From the NCBI GenBank assembly GCA_035048495.1, contig CM068548.1:7677464-7741463 (forward strand): a stretch of 64,000 nt of DNA. The letters run 5' to 3'. Source of the DNA: Euptelea pleiosperma (taxonomy: Eukaryota; Streptophyta; Magnoliopsida; Ranunculales; Eupteleaceae). Shown piece by piece: positions 37,801 through 49,877 of the stretch; the first letter of the stretch is position 1, and every line of letters starts with the position of its first letter. A program made the translations under genes and the position numbers. The notes under the pieces are model-generated. The model had not been told where the DNA came from and searched no databases. It saw only the letters and a list, made by a program, of their open reading frames with translations.

Positions 37801-40800
37801 TTTAAGGTGGGGAATGGAGATAGGGTACTCTTTTCGTGCGAGGTGTGGTGTGGGGACAAGTCCCTCAAAGAAGACTTCCCACAAGTTTTTTCTATCTCTA
37901 ATAAGCAAGAATGCATGGTGCAGAATGTTTTGGTGCAGTTTGAGTTCGACGTCTCTTGGGACCTTGGGTTGAGACGAAATTTAAACAATTGGGAAATTCC
38001 TTCTATGGCGACCCTTCTTCAAAGGCTTGACAATGTGGTTTTGGATCGTTCCAAGGAAGACGTCATGTGGTGGAATGGCAAGCCTAATGGGCTCTTCTCC
38101 ATTCAATCTTTCTACTCGTTGCTCGATAGATCGTGGAGAATATCCCCGGTGTTTTCGACCTCCCCCGGGATACGAGATTTTCCGATATCCGAGATCTGGG
38201 GGATGAAGGTGCCGTCGAAGGTCGCTTTTTTGTGTGATGCGCGTCCCTTGAGAAGATTCTTACGGTAGACAACTTTATCAAAAGGCAAATGGTGTTGGTT
38301 AACTAATGTGTTACGTGTAAGAAAGCAGGGGAATCACTCAACCACCTCTTGTTACACTGCAAGATAACACAGGAAGTGTGGAGCCTCTTCTTTGGTTCCT
38401 TCAACATTTGTTGGGTTCTCCATGCTTCGGTTCTCAAGACAATCAGGGATTGGTCATATTTATGTCTTCCTCCTTGCGGCCGCAAACTTTGGAGCCTCCA
38501 CCCTTTTGCGATTTGGTGGGGCCTCTGGAAAGAGAGAAACAGAAGAACCTTTGAAGGAAAGGAGACGCCGATCTTTGATATAGTGCTATCCATCAAGGCT
38601 CATCTCTACTTCTGGTCAAAGGTCTTTAAGGGGTGTAAAGGGCTTGCCTTTGAGGACCTAATCTTTAGATGGGAGTCCATTATGCGCAAGGGTAGTTAAG
38701 TCCCTTGTTTTTGTGGAGATTTTCTCGACCTCCAATCTTTGTTTGTTTCTTTTCTCTTCTATTAATAAAATATCACCTTATAAAAAAAAAAAGACGTGTT
38801 CTAGTCCATGCCATTGCACATCATCATCATCCGGCTTGCACATTCATCCTTTTTATGAAATTCAATGCAACTTAACTGAAAACTGTGACTTGTCATCTTA
38901 AAGGGCAAGGTTGAGACTATACAAGATTAGAACGTACATGTGTGTAATTTGTGTAAATGTGTATGGGTATTTGCTTTGCTTTCATCATGGAGGTCATATT
39001 GTTTTTGTGGAGGTTTTCTCGACCTCCAATCTTTGTTTGTTTCTTTTCTCTTCTATTAATAAAATATCACCTTATAAAAAAAAAAAGACGTGTTCTAGTC
39101 CATGCCATTGCACATCATCATCGTCCGGCTTGCACATTCATCCTTTTTATGAAATTCAATGCAACTTAACTGAAAACTGTGACTTGTCATCTTAAAGGGC
39201 AAGGTTGAGACTATACAAGATTAAAACATACATGTGTGTAATTTGTGTAAATGTGTATGGGTATTTGCTTTGCTTTCATCATGGAGGTCATATTGACCGC
39301 TAATTGGATGTGAATGTAGATCAAGGACATAAAGCCACTATCTTATTATACATCACTTGCAACTATGTACTTTCACGTTCAAAAGGTGAATAGAAATTCA
39401 CAAATGATGCATTTACAATATGATCTCTATAGCAAGGAAAAGTTTGAACTGAATACAAGGCACAGTCATCAAAAGATAAGCTATAAGAATTAAGAAATTA
39501 CAAAGATACCAATAGATCCAGTAATGTAAATCCAACCAGCGTCAACATACAGTATAATGTTTTAGCAATAAGAGAATACTTACCCTACCGAGAAGATGTC
39601 CATAGATGGCCTTAAAGGTGCATCTGGTGCAACTTGCATCTCACCTCCATGCTCATAAAATCTCTGAAAGATGGTTGAACAGTTTAACTCGGATCATCTA
39701 ACATAATCATAATCGCCAAGTAATGGAACTAAAGTATTCTTGCAGTTAATGGCTGAAAGAAATGTATCTCCTTATGGAACACCTATGAAATTTGCTGTTA
39801 CTAGAAACAATGGAACACCAATGAAATTTGCTGTTACTTGAAACAATTGTGACTTTATTAGATGACACGGTGACATGTACAAGAAGACCTTTGAAAATGA
39901 CTGAAGGACAAAAAAAATTCGAGCTTTGAAAAAACCACATAACAAATAAAGAATTGTTGTCCTTCAGTCTTTTTCAAAGGTATATGCAGTAGGTCCATGT
40001 TTCTTGGGATTGGATCAAGAGTGTTTGTAGTATTTTTATCTGTATAATGAACTCTCTGATCTCACCCTATGATACCCGGATACTTCAAAATGGGTGCCGT
40101 ATCCGTGTCGGATACTTCCGTTTTAAGTGTAAATGCCGTATCCACACCGTGTCGATCCTGTATCCGGGTAACCTATCTCATCTCTCATGGACGTTGCTTG
40201 AAAAGTGATCCACATAAACCTGTGCTTTCTTGCGTGATTGTTTCATTTCTTCCTTGTTTATTCTCCCCGTGTTTCGACACAACAAGAATTGTGCCCCTTC
40301 ATTCCTTCTACAAATGCGTGAGAAACTTACCTAGCCTTTCCATGAAGCTAAATTTTACAAGTGCAAATTTATCATCCAGTGAGAACTATAAAAGAAAATG
40401 TAAGGCCCTCCAAGAGAGAACGTGCTCAAAAAGTCGAAATCCTTAACCCTAAAAGATCATCATAGACTAAAGCCACAAGGTACTAATCGCTAATTAAAAT
40501 CCCAATGCCCATTTTAACTGGGCTATCGAGCAAAAATTGTTGCAAACTCAAAGTACTAGGCATTTCAAATAGAAAATCCAGGAATTGAAGCAAGGATATA
40601 GAATAGGCCAGAAAACATAGTTCAAGCATCAATCAAAGCCCAAAGAAACGATGCTGGGAAAGATGACTTGAACTTCAAATCCCGTAGGGATGTTCACGCT
40701 GTCAACTTTTGAGGCCATAACTTTTAAATCAAGTATCCAATCAAGGATCTGTCAGTTGAATTAAAAAGCTCATTCAATTATCAATCCAATAACGTCACAA

Positions 40801-43800
40801 GTACACAGTAAGGACATAAATTGAGTTTGTATCACCAAAATACGAATGGGTGCACAGCCATGAAGGCAATACTATTTTTTATTTCTTTATTCTCTATAGA
40901 ATTGAAATAAAGTAGTTTTGGTAAGTTTAAGGGCATCAGGTTAGTCTAGACTCTCTAGAGTTAAGTAGGGTTTTGACCATACTGCTTCCCACCACTCAGT
41001 AATCTTGTATCTTAACCTTTATCAGGTACTAATTGAAACAATATTAGAAGTCAAAGCATAAAGTCTCTTCCTTGCCAGTTGCCATGGACTAAAAATCTTA
41101 TCCTCTCTCCAAATACCATCATAAAGCTAATCCACTCCTTACAGTCAACCTTATCTAACATCCATAACTTCCAATTACTATCCAATGGCAATATCGAAAT
41201 CTCTTAATTAACTGAGTTAAGAATTAATGTGTTAAAATCTGTAAGCTAAGTTAACGTTTTCTCGGAGATTTTCCTAAAGAGAGACAACAAAGTAGTAGTT
41301 CCATTACGTTCTAATATCAAATGACGATTTGCCACAGCTTCCAAAATTGTTATCTCCTCCGTGATGTTGACTTTTTATGAAAGGGAATGACGAAAATTCA
41401 AATTTTCCAAAAAAAATAAAAGAAGATGAATTGATTAACAATGGGTCATATCACGGTCTAAAAATCAAGAATCCAAATTGAATTACCCAAAGAAATAACT
41501 TTGAATCAAGCAGTTAATGCAATCAAGCATTCAAATTCTTCCACTAATCCAAAAAATTGTTGATTATGTCACACAAACATGGAACATAGCCACATCTACA
41601 TAGTGCTACACACTCCCCAAGTCCGAAAGGTCGTGAACTTTCCCAATCTTTGAGAATTCGCCAACATGAATATGACACTCATTTCAAATGTCATGGCCTG
41701 TTTGGTAACGCACCGCAGCGGGCAAATAAAATATTTAGCCGCGCTAATATTCGCCCGGCTGCGTTTGGCAGCCACTCGCCTTCAGCGAATATTTAGCCGG
41801 GCCCACATATTTGCCCTCCACGGCGGGAACCCCCCCCCTGTGAAAATATTTTCTCGCCGATTATGCCTTGGTGAGAAAATTTTATTTTCTCGTCGGAAAA
41901 TCACTATTTTCAATAAAAATGAATTTTTTAATATATTAAAAAGATAAAAATGAATTTTTTTTTATCCTTTGACATAATATGTGGTTCCCGCACTCGCCCA
42001 ACCAATTTTTGACTTTGATATGTGGGACCCACTCAAATTGAAAGAAAATGAAGCTGAAGTGAGCTAGCTCATACACGTACCAAACATTGTTAAATATTGA
42101 TATGAGCAAATATTTAGCCAAGACAATATTCGCCTGGCTAAATATTCGCCGTCGGAACTTTTTTTCTCACGTACCAAGCAGGCCCTCAGTGTAGAAAACA
42201 TCACAAACCATTTACCAACAAATAGTTTAAATTAAGCCAAAGGAGTGAGGCTGTGTTTGGGTAAGCTTAAAAACCGCAATAAGCCAACTTTTAGCGATTT
42301 TAAGCACTTGTCGAGAAAAAAAGTATGGTAAAACTTAAAAAATAACTTATCAAAAAAAAAAACTTAAAAAACACTTTTTCAAAGCCCAATAAGCTCCCAA
42401 ATCACCAGCTTCTGCTAATTGCTTTTCGGGAAGCCGTTCTTAAAAAATTTCATTACAAGTTTATCCTTAAAAAACATTTGTAATACCAAAACTATCGTTC
42501 CGGCAGTGTTTTTAAGTGCATTTAACTACTTTTTAGGGGTAAAATAGGTATTTGCCACCAAAAAAACACTATTTTACCAAACACCATAGAAGGGCGTTTT
42601 AAGAAAAGTAGCACTTTCTTTTAGGCCAAAACAGCTTAACTCGAACACTTTAGTGCTATTGGGTAAGCACTTAGATAAGCTTTAAGCTTACCCAAACGGA
42701 GTATAAATGTGAATTGGATGCTGATGAGCTTGTCTAGAGATGCTAAAACCCACTACAAGGTATGAACCAACCTCAGGTGCGAGATAACACTGCATTCTTC
42801 CTCCATTGTCAAAGAAAAATGAGAAATCCAAAGGGTCATCGACTCATCGTCAGTTATATAAGTCAGCTCTTTGTTGCACAAAGCAGGAGCTGGTTTAGGG
42901 GAAGACTCGGGTGCATAAGCAAGGAAGCACCTGTTGCAAACAAGTTTTAGTTGAATTTTTTTAGGATGCGGGAGTGGGAGGCTTGGGAGCAAGATTCCAG
43001 AGTGGGAGAGGGAGTGGGAGCGGCACCTAGGGTAAAGGGTTCCTGCAACTAAGAATCATCTTAAATGACGCAAAATCAACATGTTTCAAGAGAAAGTAAG
43101 AAGAATAAAAACAATCTTCCTACTTCCTAGCTCCCGTTCTACTTTGCATTCTCGATGAAGATGAGAGGAAAGTATGGTAGCCAAGAAGAATAGTAAGTTC
43201 TTATCAAAGCTAACTTATATATTAACTAAAAATCAAAAACTGGGTTAACTTTAACTAGTGCCAGCATAAGTCACGTTTCAAGTGCTAAGAATCATAACTA
43301 AGCGAAGAGGTGACCTAAGTGGTGTCAGGCGAAGCGGTGACTACACTGCTTCTCTCCAATTATTAATCTTGTACCTTATCCCTTATCAGGTACTAACTGA
43401 AACAATATTATTAATCGATGCATAAAGGCCCTTCGTTGCAATGTCTTATTCCTATCCAAAGCTCGTAATTAACTGCATTAAGAATCAATATGTGTTGAAG
43501 TCTGTAAGCTGAGTTAACATTTTCTTGGAGATTTTCTTTAAAGCAAGACAACTAAATAGTAGTTCCATTAAGTTCTAACATAAAACAACGGATTTGCCAC
43601 AACTTCCAAAAAAATATCTCCTTTGAGTGATGTTAACCTTTTTATGAAAGACTGATAAAAATTCAAAAAACGAAAATGAATTGATTGGTGATACATCATA
43701 TCACATTTTTAAAATTCCAGATTAAATTACACAAAGACATAAAGTTGAATAGGGCAGCCAATGCAATCAATCATTTGGATTCTTCCACTTTGAACCAAAA

Positions 43801-44925
43801 AAGTGTTAAATATGGCACAAACACATGGAACATGACCACATCTACATAGTCCTGCCCACACCCCAAGTCCGAAAGGCCGGACATCCCCAAAATTTGAGAA
43901 TTCTCCAACACACAATTACAACATTCATTTCAAGCATCAGCAAAGAAAACATTTCAACCCCAATACCAAGAAATAGTTTAAATTTTCAAAATTCGCAAAT
44001 GAACTTGTCTAGAGATGCTAAACACACTACAAGAAGATGCTGCAAAGAAACAGAACCAACCTCAGGTGCGAGATAACATCTCCTCCTCCCTCCAGTGTCG
44101 AAGAAAAACGAGAAATCCGAAGGGTCATCATGAGGTATATAAGTCGGCTTAAACGACGCAAAATCAGCAAGGTAAAGCCAATTCCAAGACGTGACCAGAA
44201 CATTCTCACACTTAATATCACCTATACAGACCCAAAATAAAACCACCCGTCAAACTAAAAAAAATAATAAATAACCCAATTTTGAATAACAAGTACCACA
44301 AAGACCTCACCATGACAAACCCCATTCTCGTGGCTCTGTTTCACTGCATAGAGTAACTGCAGAACCACCAAAAATCTAAGTCAGCAAACAAAGAAATCCC
44401 AAATTCATAAAAAAAACAGAAAGAATGAGAGTTCGGTAGAGAACAAAACCTGAAAAGCTAACCATTTCTTCTCAACGAGATTGAGAAACGGGCGAGTACT
44501 CAATCGATCGTGAAGATTGTTAAGGAAATACTGTCGGAGAAGGTAAGCAGCTTTGTCCGTTTCAAGCCAATACTGCAAAAAAAAAAAAATAATTAGGGTT
44601 TGCAAGGAACGAGAAGATATTAAGGGTTTGTGAAATTATGATGTGGGTGTACTTGGAAAGGCCAGACGTGAGGGTGTTGGAGGGAACGGAAGATGTCTCT
44701 GATTTGGAACAAACGACGCTCGTATTCTTTGAGATCGATGGAGTCACCGCGCTTGAAGTAGACTTTGACGAGGACGAGGCCTTCATCGTGCTTGCACTGT
44801 ATGGATTTGAAGAAACGGCCGCGGCCAAGAACCTCTTTCAGGACAAGGTTGTATGAGGAAGGAAGGTCGTGGAGGTAATACTCCGATGCTGAGGCCTGTG
44901 TTGTGCGCGCGATCTTGTTCCCCAT
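31810..44925 (-). CDS. VPS15: VPS15, regulatory kinase-like subunit of class III PI 3-kinase
   Basis: VPS15 anchors and activates VPS34, which makes PI3P for autophagy and endosomal sorting. Exons in gene order are 44925-44653, 44572-44450, 44356-44311, 44221-44061, 39663-39584, 36938-36833, 36677-36501, 36410-33207, 33118-32871, 32785-32686 and 31986-31810; all are GT-AG and the frame stays open for 1564 residues. MGNKI at the start is an N-myristoylation signal. The kinase-like domain covers about residues 25-320, with an atypical glycine loop LGRGRFF (33-39), K54, HGD149 and DFA (167-169) in place of HRD and DFG. HEAT repeats lie at about 500-860 and WD40 repeats at about 1135-1564 (e.g. 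[12 protein letters not shown] and the final [10 protein letters not shown]). Introns 4 and 5 are enlarged by transposons. The length agrees with plant VPS15. Confidence 0.95.
37320..38800 (+). pseudogene. LINE (L1-type) remnant in VPS15 intron 5
   Basis: Antisense to VPS15. The translation shows the C-terminal part of a plant LINE ORF2: [20 protein letters not shown], then after an in-frame stop [20 protein letters not shown] and [15 protein letters not shown] zinc-binding reverse-transcriptase tail follows in another frame ([36 protein letters not shown]). It ends near an AATAAAATATCACC signal and an A-run at 38780-38792. It is 5'-truncated and frameshifted, so inactive. Target-site duplications were not found. 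Confidence 0.85.
37697..37757. repeat. 7-bp tandem repeat (GTGTGGA) in the LINE remnant
   Basis: About eight or nine copies of a 7-base unit in a row. Because 7 is not a multiple of 3, the translation cycles through CGVWSVE; the frame stays open across it. Confidence 0.85.
38707..39294. repeat. 294-bp tandem duplication over the LINE 3' end
   Basis: 38707-39000 and 39001-39294 are direct copies with only a handful of substitutions. The unit includes the last bases of the LINE, its A-run and about 200 bp of VPS15 intron, so the duplication followed the LINE insertion. Confidence 0.9.
41695..42184. mobile_element. MITE with GGCCTGTTTGGTA ends in VPS15 intron 4
   Basis: The left end GGCCTGTTTGGTA and the right end TACCAAGCAGGCC are inverted. 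Interior blocks ATATTCGCCCGGCTGCG and ATATTCGCCTGGCTAAAT also face each other. Absence from the paralogous intron copy supports insertion. hAT-like or Harbinger-like assignment is open. Confidence 0.65.
42251..42700. mobile_element. MITE with GTTTGGGTAAGCTTA ends in VPS15 intron 4
   Basis: The left end GTGTTTGGGTAAGCTTAAA and the right end TTTAAGCTTACCCAAAC are inverted. It is missing from the paralogous copy at 43340-44148. No coding capacity. Confidence 0.7.
43340..44148 (-). repeat. Intron copy B of the VPS15 segmental duplication (with true exon 4)
   Basis: Collinear with 40975-42862 apart from the MITEs. Shared marks include TATCAGGTACTAA, GTTAACATTTTC, GGAACATGACCACATCTACA and the end of exon 4. 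This copy holds the exon that keeps the VPS15 frame. Confidence 0.75.
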
Positions 44926-45180
44926 CTCTGATTTGCCCTTTTGATGAGTCTCTTCTTCTCATCCTTCTTCTGCCCTACTCTTCCGTTTCTCAATTTCTTT
45001 CTCCCCACCGGCTAAACCCATTAATCGAGCAAACCATCGTCTCAAGTTTTGTGGGTCGGGGAATTTTTTTTGGCTACAGCACGTTTCCAGGTAGTACACG
45101 TTTCTATTGGTCCTACGAATTGTGAAGGGATGAAATAAAAATTGTCTGTGGAGTATTCTTCCCTGTGGAGCTGTGGTGTA
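44926..45180 (-). promoter_or_regulatory. VPS15 5' UTR and promoter region
   Basis: Pyrimidine-rich sequence (in + orientation) directly upstream of the VPS15 start codon, followed at about 45160 by repeat sequence, so the gene's private promoter space is at most a few hundred bases. No single core motif was assigned. Confidence 0.35.
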
Positions 45181-45604
45181 CATAAAAACACGCCACGTAA
45201 TACCTTCTATCAAGCCCACTGACCCATGAATGATTGGACCACCGTTTGATGGATAACACAGTACACACCAACAATCAGCATAATTGATGAGATTCGAACA
45301 TTTTTTTTTCATGGGGTGATTTCTAGCCGTTTGATTTGAACTTTTTTTTGGATACGTAAATTGAATGGCTAGAGATTACTGATCAGGCTGCTTTTTGCTG
45401 TGTAGGTCCATCGAGTAATGGACCAATATTTCATTGGTCAGTGGGCCCGCAAATCGTGTCAGGTAAATTTTATGCGCTCCACAGGGAAATCTCTCCACAA
45501 ACTAAATTTTCCGCCTGCCAGGCTAATTCCCACTTCCCAGCCTTTAGGTGTTATTCGGTACCAGCAGCAATACTTTTGCTGGGAGGTCCCTCCTCAGGTT
45601 ACAG

Positions 45605-46939
45605 TAGGGGTGGCAATTTGGCCCGCAACCCGAGGCCCAGCTCGAGCCCGCCCTGTTTATCTCGGCCCAAGCCCGACCCAGCCCGAAGGTGAGCCCGGTC
45701 CGGCCCAGTCCGTGAATATGTTGGGTCGGACTTGGGTTCGAAAACAAAGCTCGAGCCCAGCCCAATGCCCGGCCCGGCCCGCCTGTTGAGCACATGTTTG
45801 ATGGCTCTTTTTTATTGTATTAAAGTTCATCTTAACACGAGTTGGTGGAAAAAAATACTTTAAGAAATATTTTGCATTTTCCATGGTTTATTTGATATAC
45901 GAGTAAATTTTAGCAAATCAAATGATTAATATATTTTGATATTAACTATAGGGTCGGGATCGGGGGGACATCCATTTTTTATAACTATTTTTTACAACTA
46001 TTTGGGCGGACCCACATAGAAGATGAATCAATGGCTAATTGTTGGTGAGGACAATCTCCTCACCATATAGATCACCCCAACAAAAAATCAGCCCATTCTG
46101 AAATTTCTAACCCCATTAAATGTGGTTTTCAAGTTACACGGCAAAAAATAGACAGTCCATAATTCTTCAACTTCTAAACTAGTCTACAAATATTAGAATG
46201 ATCTGAATTTTTGTGAGGATGATCTCGTCACCATAGAGATCATCCTCACCAAAAATCAGCCATTGATTCATCTTCTATGTGGGTCCGCCAAATGGTTGTC
46301 AAAAATAGTTGTGAAAAATGGTGTCCCTCCATCCCGACCCTTAACTATATAGGTATACCTATTGAATCATACCTTTGAGGTAAAATTCAAAGGTTGGCTG
46401 GGCACAAAAATTGAGAAAAATACATGATTTTTTACTAATATTTTAATAAAATTATTTTTTTACCGTTGAATCTGGGTTTTTTTTTATGAATGATCAAGTT
46501 GATCTTAAGTATGTAGGTCCACCAAGAGGTGGTCCAACTCCAAACATCCATAAGTTTGGTTAATCCCTAGGTAGATCTAGAAACCAAAAATCAACCAAGA
46601 GGTGGTCCAATATGAGCCACATGGCACATTTTTAGAGCACACTGATTGTATGGATGTTTGTCAATGCTTATGTGGATCTAGAAACCAAAAACTAACCTGA
46701 TTAGTGATTTCTAAGCGTTGAATAGGGTCATTTTCATGTAGCCAGCCCATAGCCCATTACCAAGCCCGCAGACCGGCCCGTTACGAAGCCCGCCAGCTCG
46801 ACTATGGATCGGGCCACATGCTGGGCTTGGGTTTCAGTTTTAGACTGAAGCCCGGCTTGAGTAGCCTGTGGGCCTTACCAGCCTGGCCCGACTTAGGCCC
46901 AGCCCGAGCCTGGCCCGGCGGGCCAAATTGCCACCCTTA
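45605..46939. mobile_element. hAT-like element (TAGGGGTGGCAA ends), 1335 bp, with nested MITE
   Basis: The left end TAGGGGTGGCAATTTGGCCC and the right end GGCCAAATTGCCACCCTTA are inverted; TAGGGGTGGCAA is a common plant hAT terminus. The subterminal arms are rich in GCCCGGCCC-like words. The flanking octamers GGTTACAG and CACTACAG agree at 5 of 8 bases. No transposase is present. The complete Mutator-like MITE at 45951-46340 sits inside it, and another MITE fragment lies at about 46500-46730. Confidence 0.65.
45951..46340. mobile_element. Complete Mutator-like MITE with perfect 9-bp target duplication
   Basis: Termini are GGGTCGGGAT and ATCCCGACCC. The flanks 45942-45950 and 46341-46349 are both TTAACTATA. 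The arms are long (at least 130 bp) and include GTGGGTCCGCC-type and GGTGAGGATGATCTC-type blocks. The 9-bp duplication places it with Mutator-like elements. Fragments of the same family occur at 1115-1280 and 13790-14040. Confidence 0.9.
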
Positions 46940-47036
46940 CACTACAGTGACTGGTTGGGTCGGTCCAGGCTCCAAGCCCAGGGCCGTCCTGAGGCCCAAA
47001 GGGTGCGGGCCTTAGGCCGGGCCTGACTCGATTTGG

Positions 47037-47916
47037 GAATTTTTGACATACCCCCCCCCCCATGTTATCTTTAAAATTAGACATACCCCCCAACATCCCC
47101 CTATGACTCAGTCCACTGTCATTTGATCAGTGTTGACCCGAGTTGACTACCAAAGTTTGTATTAAAGGACGAAAGTGCCCTTGTCTTCAACCTTAGAAGA
47201 CAAGGGCACTTTCGTCCTTTAATACAAACTTTGGTAGTCAACTCGGGTGAAGGGTTTGGGTTTGGGGCAAAACCCAAACCCCAAATCAAACATGAAAAGA
47301 GGAGATTAAAAATGAAAATAAAGACCCATGTTGGTAAACCTGAGATTTTTTTTTTTTACTTTTTTGATAGATTAAGCAAACATTGAGAAGAAAAAACCCT
47401 ATAAAATAGATAAAACTCATGAAGGAATTGGATTTCTTTTTCTGGATTTTATTGTAGAAGAATGAAAATTTAAAATTGAGAGAACATTCCTTTCCAAAAT
47501 CCACGTCTTAAAAGTTTAAAATCTAAATTGCTCTTATTCTTGTTTTTCGTTTTTATTAATGACAATTTTTGTATGTGTTGTTTTTTTAATCTTGGGTTTT
47601 AAATTGTTGCCGGAGTGGTGGTCGGCCGGCCATGATACTCCGGTGGGTTGGTTGCTAGTGATGATGGGCAGCCAACCCATTGGAATCCCTTGGCTGGCCG
47701 TCCACCACAAACCGCTTGATTTGGGGTTTGCCCAAATCCTTGTTCTAAGGTTGAAGACAAGGGCTCTTTCGTCCCTTAATACAAAATTTGGTAGTCAACT
47801 CGGGTCAGCGCTGGTCAAATGATAGTGGACCGAGTCTTAGGGGGGTATATCAGCTTTTTCAAATTGTGGGGAGGTATGTCAAATTTTAAAAATAACATGG
47901 GGGGTATGTCAAAAAT
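47037..47916. mobile_element. Inverted-repeat element with GAATTTTTGACATACCCCCC ends
   Basis: The left end is repeated in inverse at the right as GGGGGGTATGTCAAAAATTC, and the next 60-70 bases of each arm also match (CAGTCCACTGTCATTTGATC and its inverse). The centre carries a TTTGGGGTTTG block shared with 18857-19579. No transposase ORF is visible. A clear target-site duplication was not found. Confidence 0.7.
47137..47247. repeat. Perfect 52-bp inverted repeat with 7-base loop
   Basis: 47137-47188 and 47196-47247 are exact reverse complements, separated by AACCTTA. A third, slightly diverged copy of the arm lies at about 47748-47808 in the right arm of the host element. Confidence 0.95.
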
Positions 47917-48169
47917 TCTCTATTTTTTTTGTTTGTCCCCCTTATTTTATTGATGCAATTTGCATCTGACCCAATGTTTTTAAAATATTTGCGTCTCACC
48001 CTTTGACCGTGGTCAACGCCGTTGACAATAGACGCCCATTAATGGTCTCCGGATGGTCATCCCAATATTTTTGTTAAATGACTATAATGACTTCAGGTGA
48101 GACGTAGATATTTTTAAAAACATTGTGTGCAATGCAAATTGCATCAGGAAAGTAAGTGGGACAAGCAAA

Positions 48170-48330
48170 AAATGGGCGGGCTTCTCGGGCTGGACGGGCA
48201 GGGTCAGGCTAAGTGTGCTGGCTCATCACGTCGGGCCGGGCCTCAAGAGGGGAAACCCGGCCCTTCCCTAACACCATAACTGACCGAGCTAGCCCGACCC
48301 AGCCGGGCTGCAGGCAAAAATGCCACCTTG
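48170..48330. repeat. Fragment of the GGGCCGGGC-rich hAT family
   Basis: Words such as GTCGGGCCGGGCCTC and CCCGACCCAGCCGGGC resemble the arms of 45605-46939, ending in GCAAAAATGCCACCTTGAG. Only one end is present. Confidence 0.4.
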
Positions 48331-48365
48331 AGTTCCTCCTTTGTATAGGACGCCTACTAAACGAA

Positions 48366-48692
48366 GAATAAAACTTTGATGACAGCGAACTATCATGGAG
48401 GCCGATGACAGCCCACAATATGAACCACGTGGCATACTTTTAGAGGACACTGACCATATGGATGTTTAGCCAATCCCTAGGTTGACCTACAAACCAAAAA
48501 TGAAAATGATTAGTGATTTCTAGGCGTTGTATTGGAGTTATTTTCATGGCTTGATTTTAACCATGGGAAGAATTTGAGCATTATTGGCCATTATTTGGGT
48601 TACAAAGATCCAAAGGTCGAAAATCACTATTCAGGCTGATTTTTTGGTTTGTAGGTCCAGCAAGGGATTGGCAAAACATCCATACGGTCAGA
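48366..48692. mobile_element. Mutator-like MITE, GAGTAAAAC family, right-truncated
   Basis: Starts GAATAAAACTTTGATGACAG, contains CCACGTGG and AAAATCACTATTCAGGCTGA, and stops at CATACGGTCAG without the distal right arm. Confidence 0.55.
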
Positions 48693-48699
48693 TGGGAGC

Positions 48700-49870
48700 A
48701 ATTTTTTTTTTTTGTTCTAAAAGATGTATAAATCTTTTTCCCTATTGTTCTTAGGTATTTGTTTCTTCTTTCACAGATTAGAAAAAGAAAATTCAGAATG
48801 ACTTGAAAAAGAAGTGGCAGATTTGAATAGTGCGTACTATTTGAATAGTCCAAATTGATCCAAAGATGAGCTATTTGTGCAGTGTAACCAGTGACAAGTT
48901 TTTGGTCCGTCCCTGGCAGACATTATGAAATCAAAGTAATCTAAAGCATGCCCTCCCTCGCCCAATTCGGGTTGAACATAGAGATGAGCAGCTTGAGTTG
49001 GGCACATTTGGCCATATCGTAAGTTGGGTCGGCCTTTGCACGAGTTCTACTCCCAGTAACAGCTCCAGGACCATCTTGTAGACCTAGGTTGGACATCCTT
49101 GGTTCGGGTATAAGTTGTAGTTTGAGAATTTTTGACCAAACATATATAACTTACAAATTAAATCTGAAGTGTAACATATGGAATTTTGGGTAGAACAGGT
49201 TTGAACTTTCGTTTGTATTCAAAGGGTCAAAAGAAACCACCTATGGCAATGCAGGTGGAACATCCCCTCTGATCCAAAGATGGATTCATTACTACTGCAT
49301 CAACATCCATATGGGTCTGCTTTTGTACTAATCTTGTGGCAAGAAATTTAAAAGATATCGGAGACAAACTGATCAGATCGGAGTGGCTTCACTCGGCATT
49401 GAGTTAGTAGCTATATCAGATCATTCAACTGTGAGATCACAGATACAATCCTAACTTATTTATCCAAAGAAGATCAACTTCACTCTGATAGAAAACAGAG
49501 ATTCAGAGAAATCAGAATTTACTTGTCTAAACAGAGAAATGGAAAATTGCTGGCTAAGGTCTACCAATGGAATTTTTGTTCTTAAACGGGATGGCAGAAC
49601 ACCTTCACCGTAAGCAAGCAAGCATCAATAGTTTTTAAACAGAAACGCAACCACCAAAAAACCCCTCATGGAGTCACTAAACAAGAAAGCACAGGTCATT
49701 GCATTTCCACTGATTAACACCCAACTAACTTCCAATAGAATCTCGAAACTTCACACTTGCAATACCAAATCCAAGGCTGGCCATGAAAGTTCTAAGATTA
49801 TGTCAAGTAAGACAAACCTGAATGCCATGATCACTCCTCACAATTATAGATCATGACCAGATAGTTTAAT
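48700..49870. other. Intergenic DNA, no gene seen
   Basis: Noncoding, with no recognisable coding or RNA feature. The last part is presumably the 3' UTR of the - strand S6 gene. Confidence 0.45.
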
Positions 49871-49877
49871 TAACTTT

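Larger units (their letters stand above)
40975..42862 (-). repeat. Intron copy A of a VPS15 segmental duplication, with pseudo-exon 4
   Basis: This tract is a diverged direct copy of 43340-44148, extended by two later MITEs (41695-42184 and 42251-42700) that copy B lacks. Its last part, 42772-42862, copies the 3' half of VPS15 exon 4 including the donor site. It carries an insertion of several bases that shifts the frame and lacks the 5' half of the exon, so it cannot be used in frame. Confidence 0.75.

Noticed and set aside
40069..40446. 125-codon + strand frame in VPS15 intron 4
   Set aside because: Antisense in an intron; the start lies in a GTATCC/GGATAC-rich dispersed repeat and the rest has no recognisable motif.
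45418..45789. Overlapping Pro/Ala/Arg-rich frames on both strands
   Set aside because: Produced by the GCCCGGCCC-rich arm of the hAT-like element, open in several frames at once.
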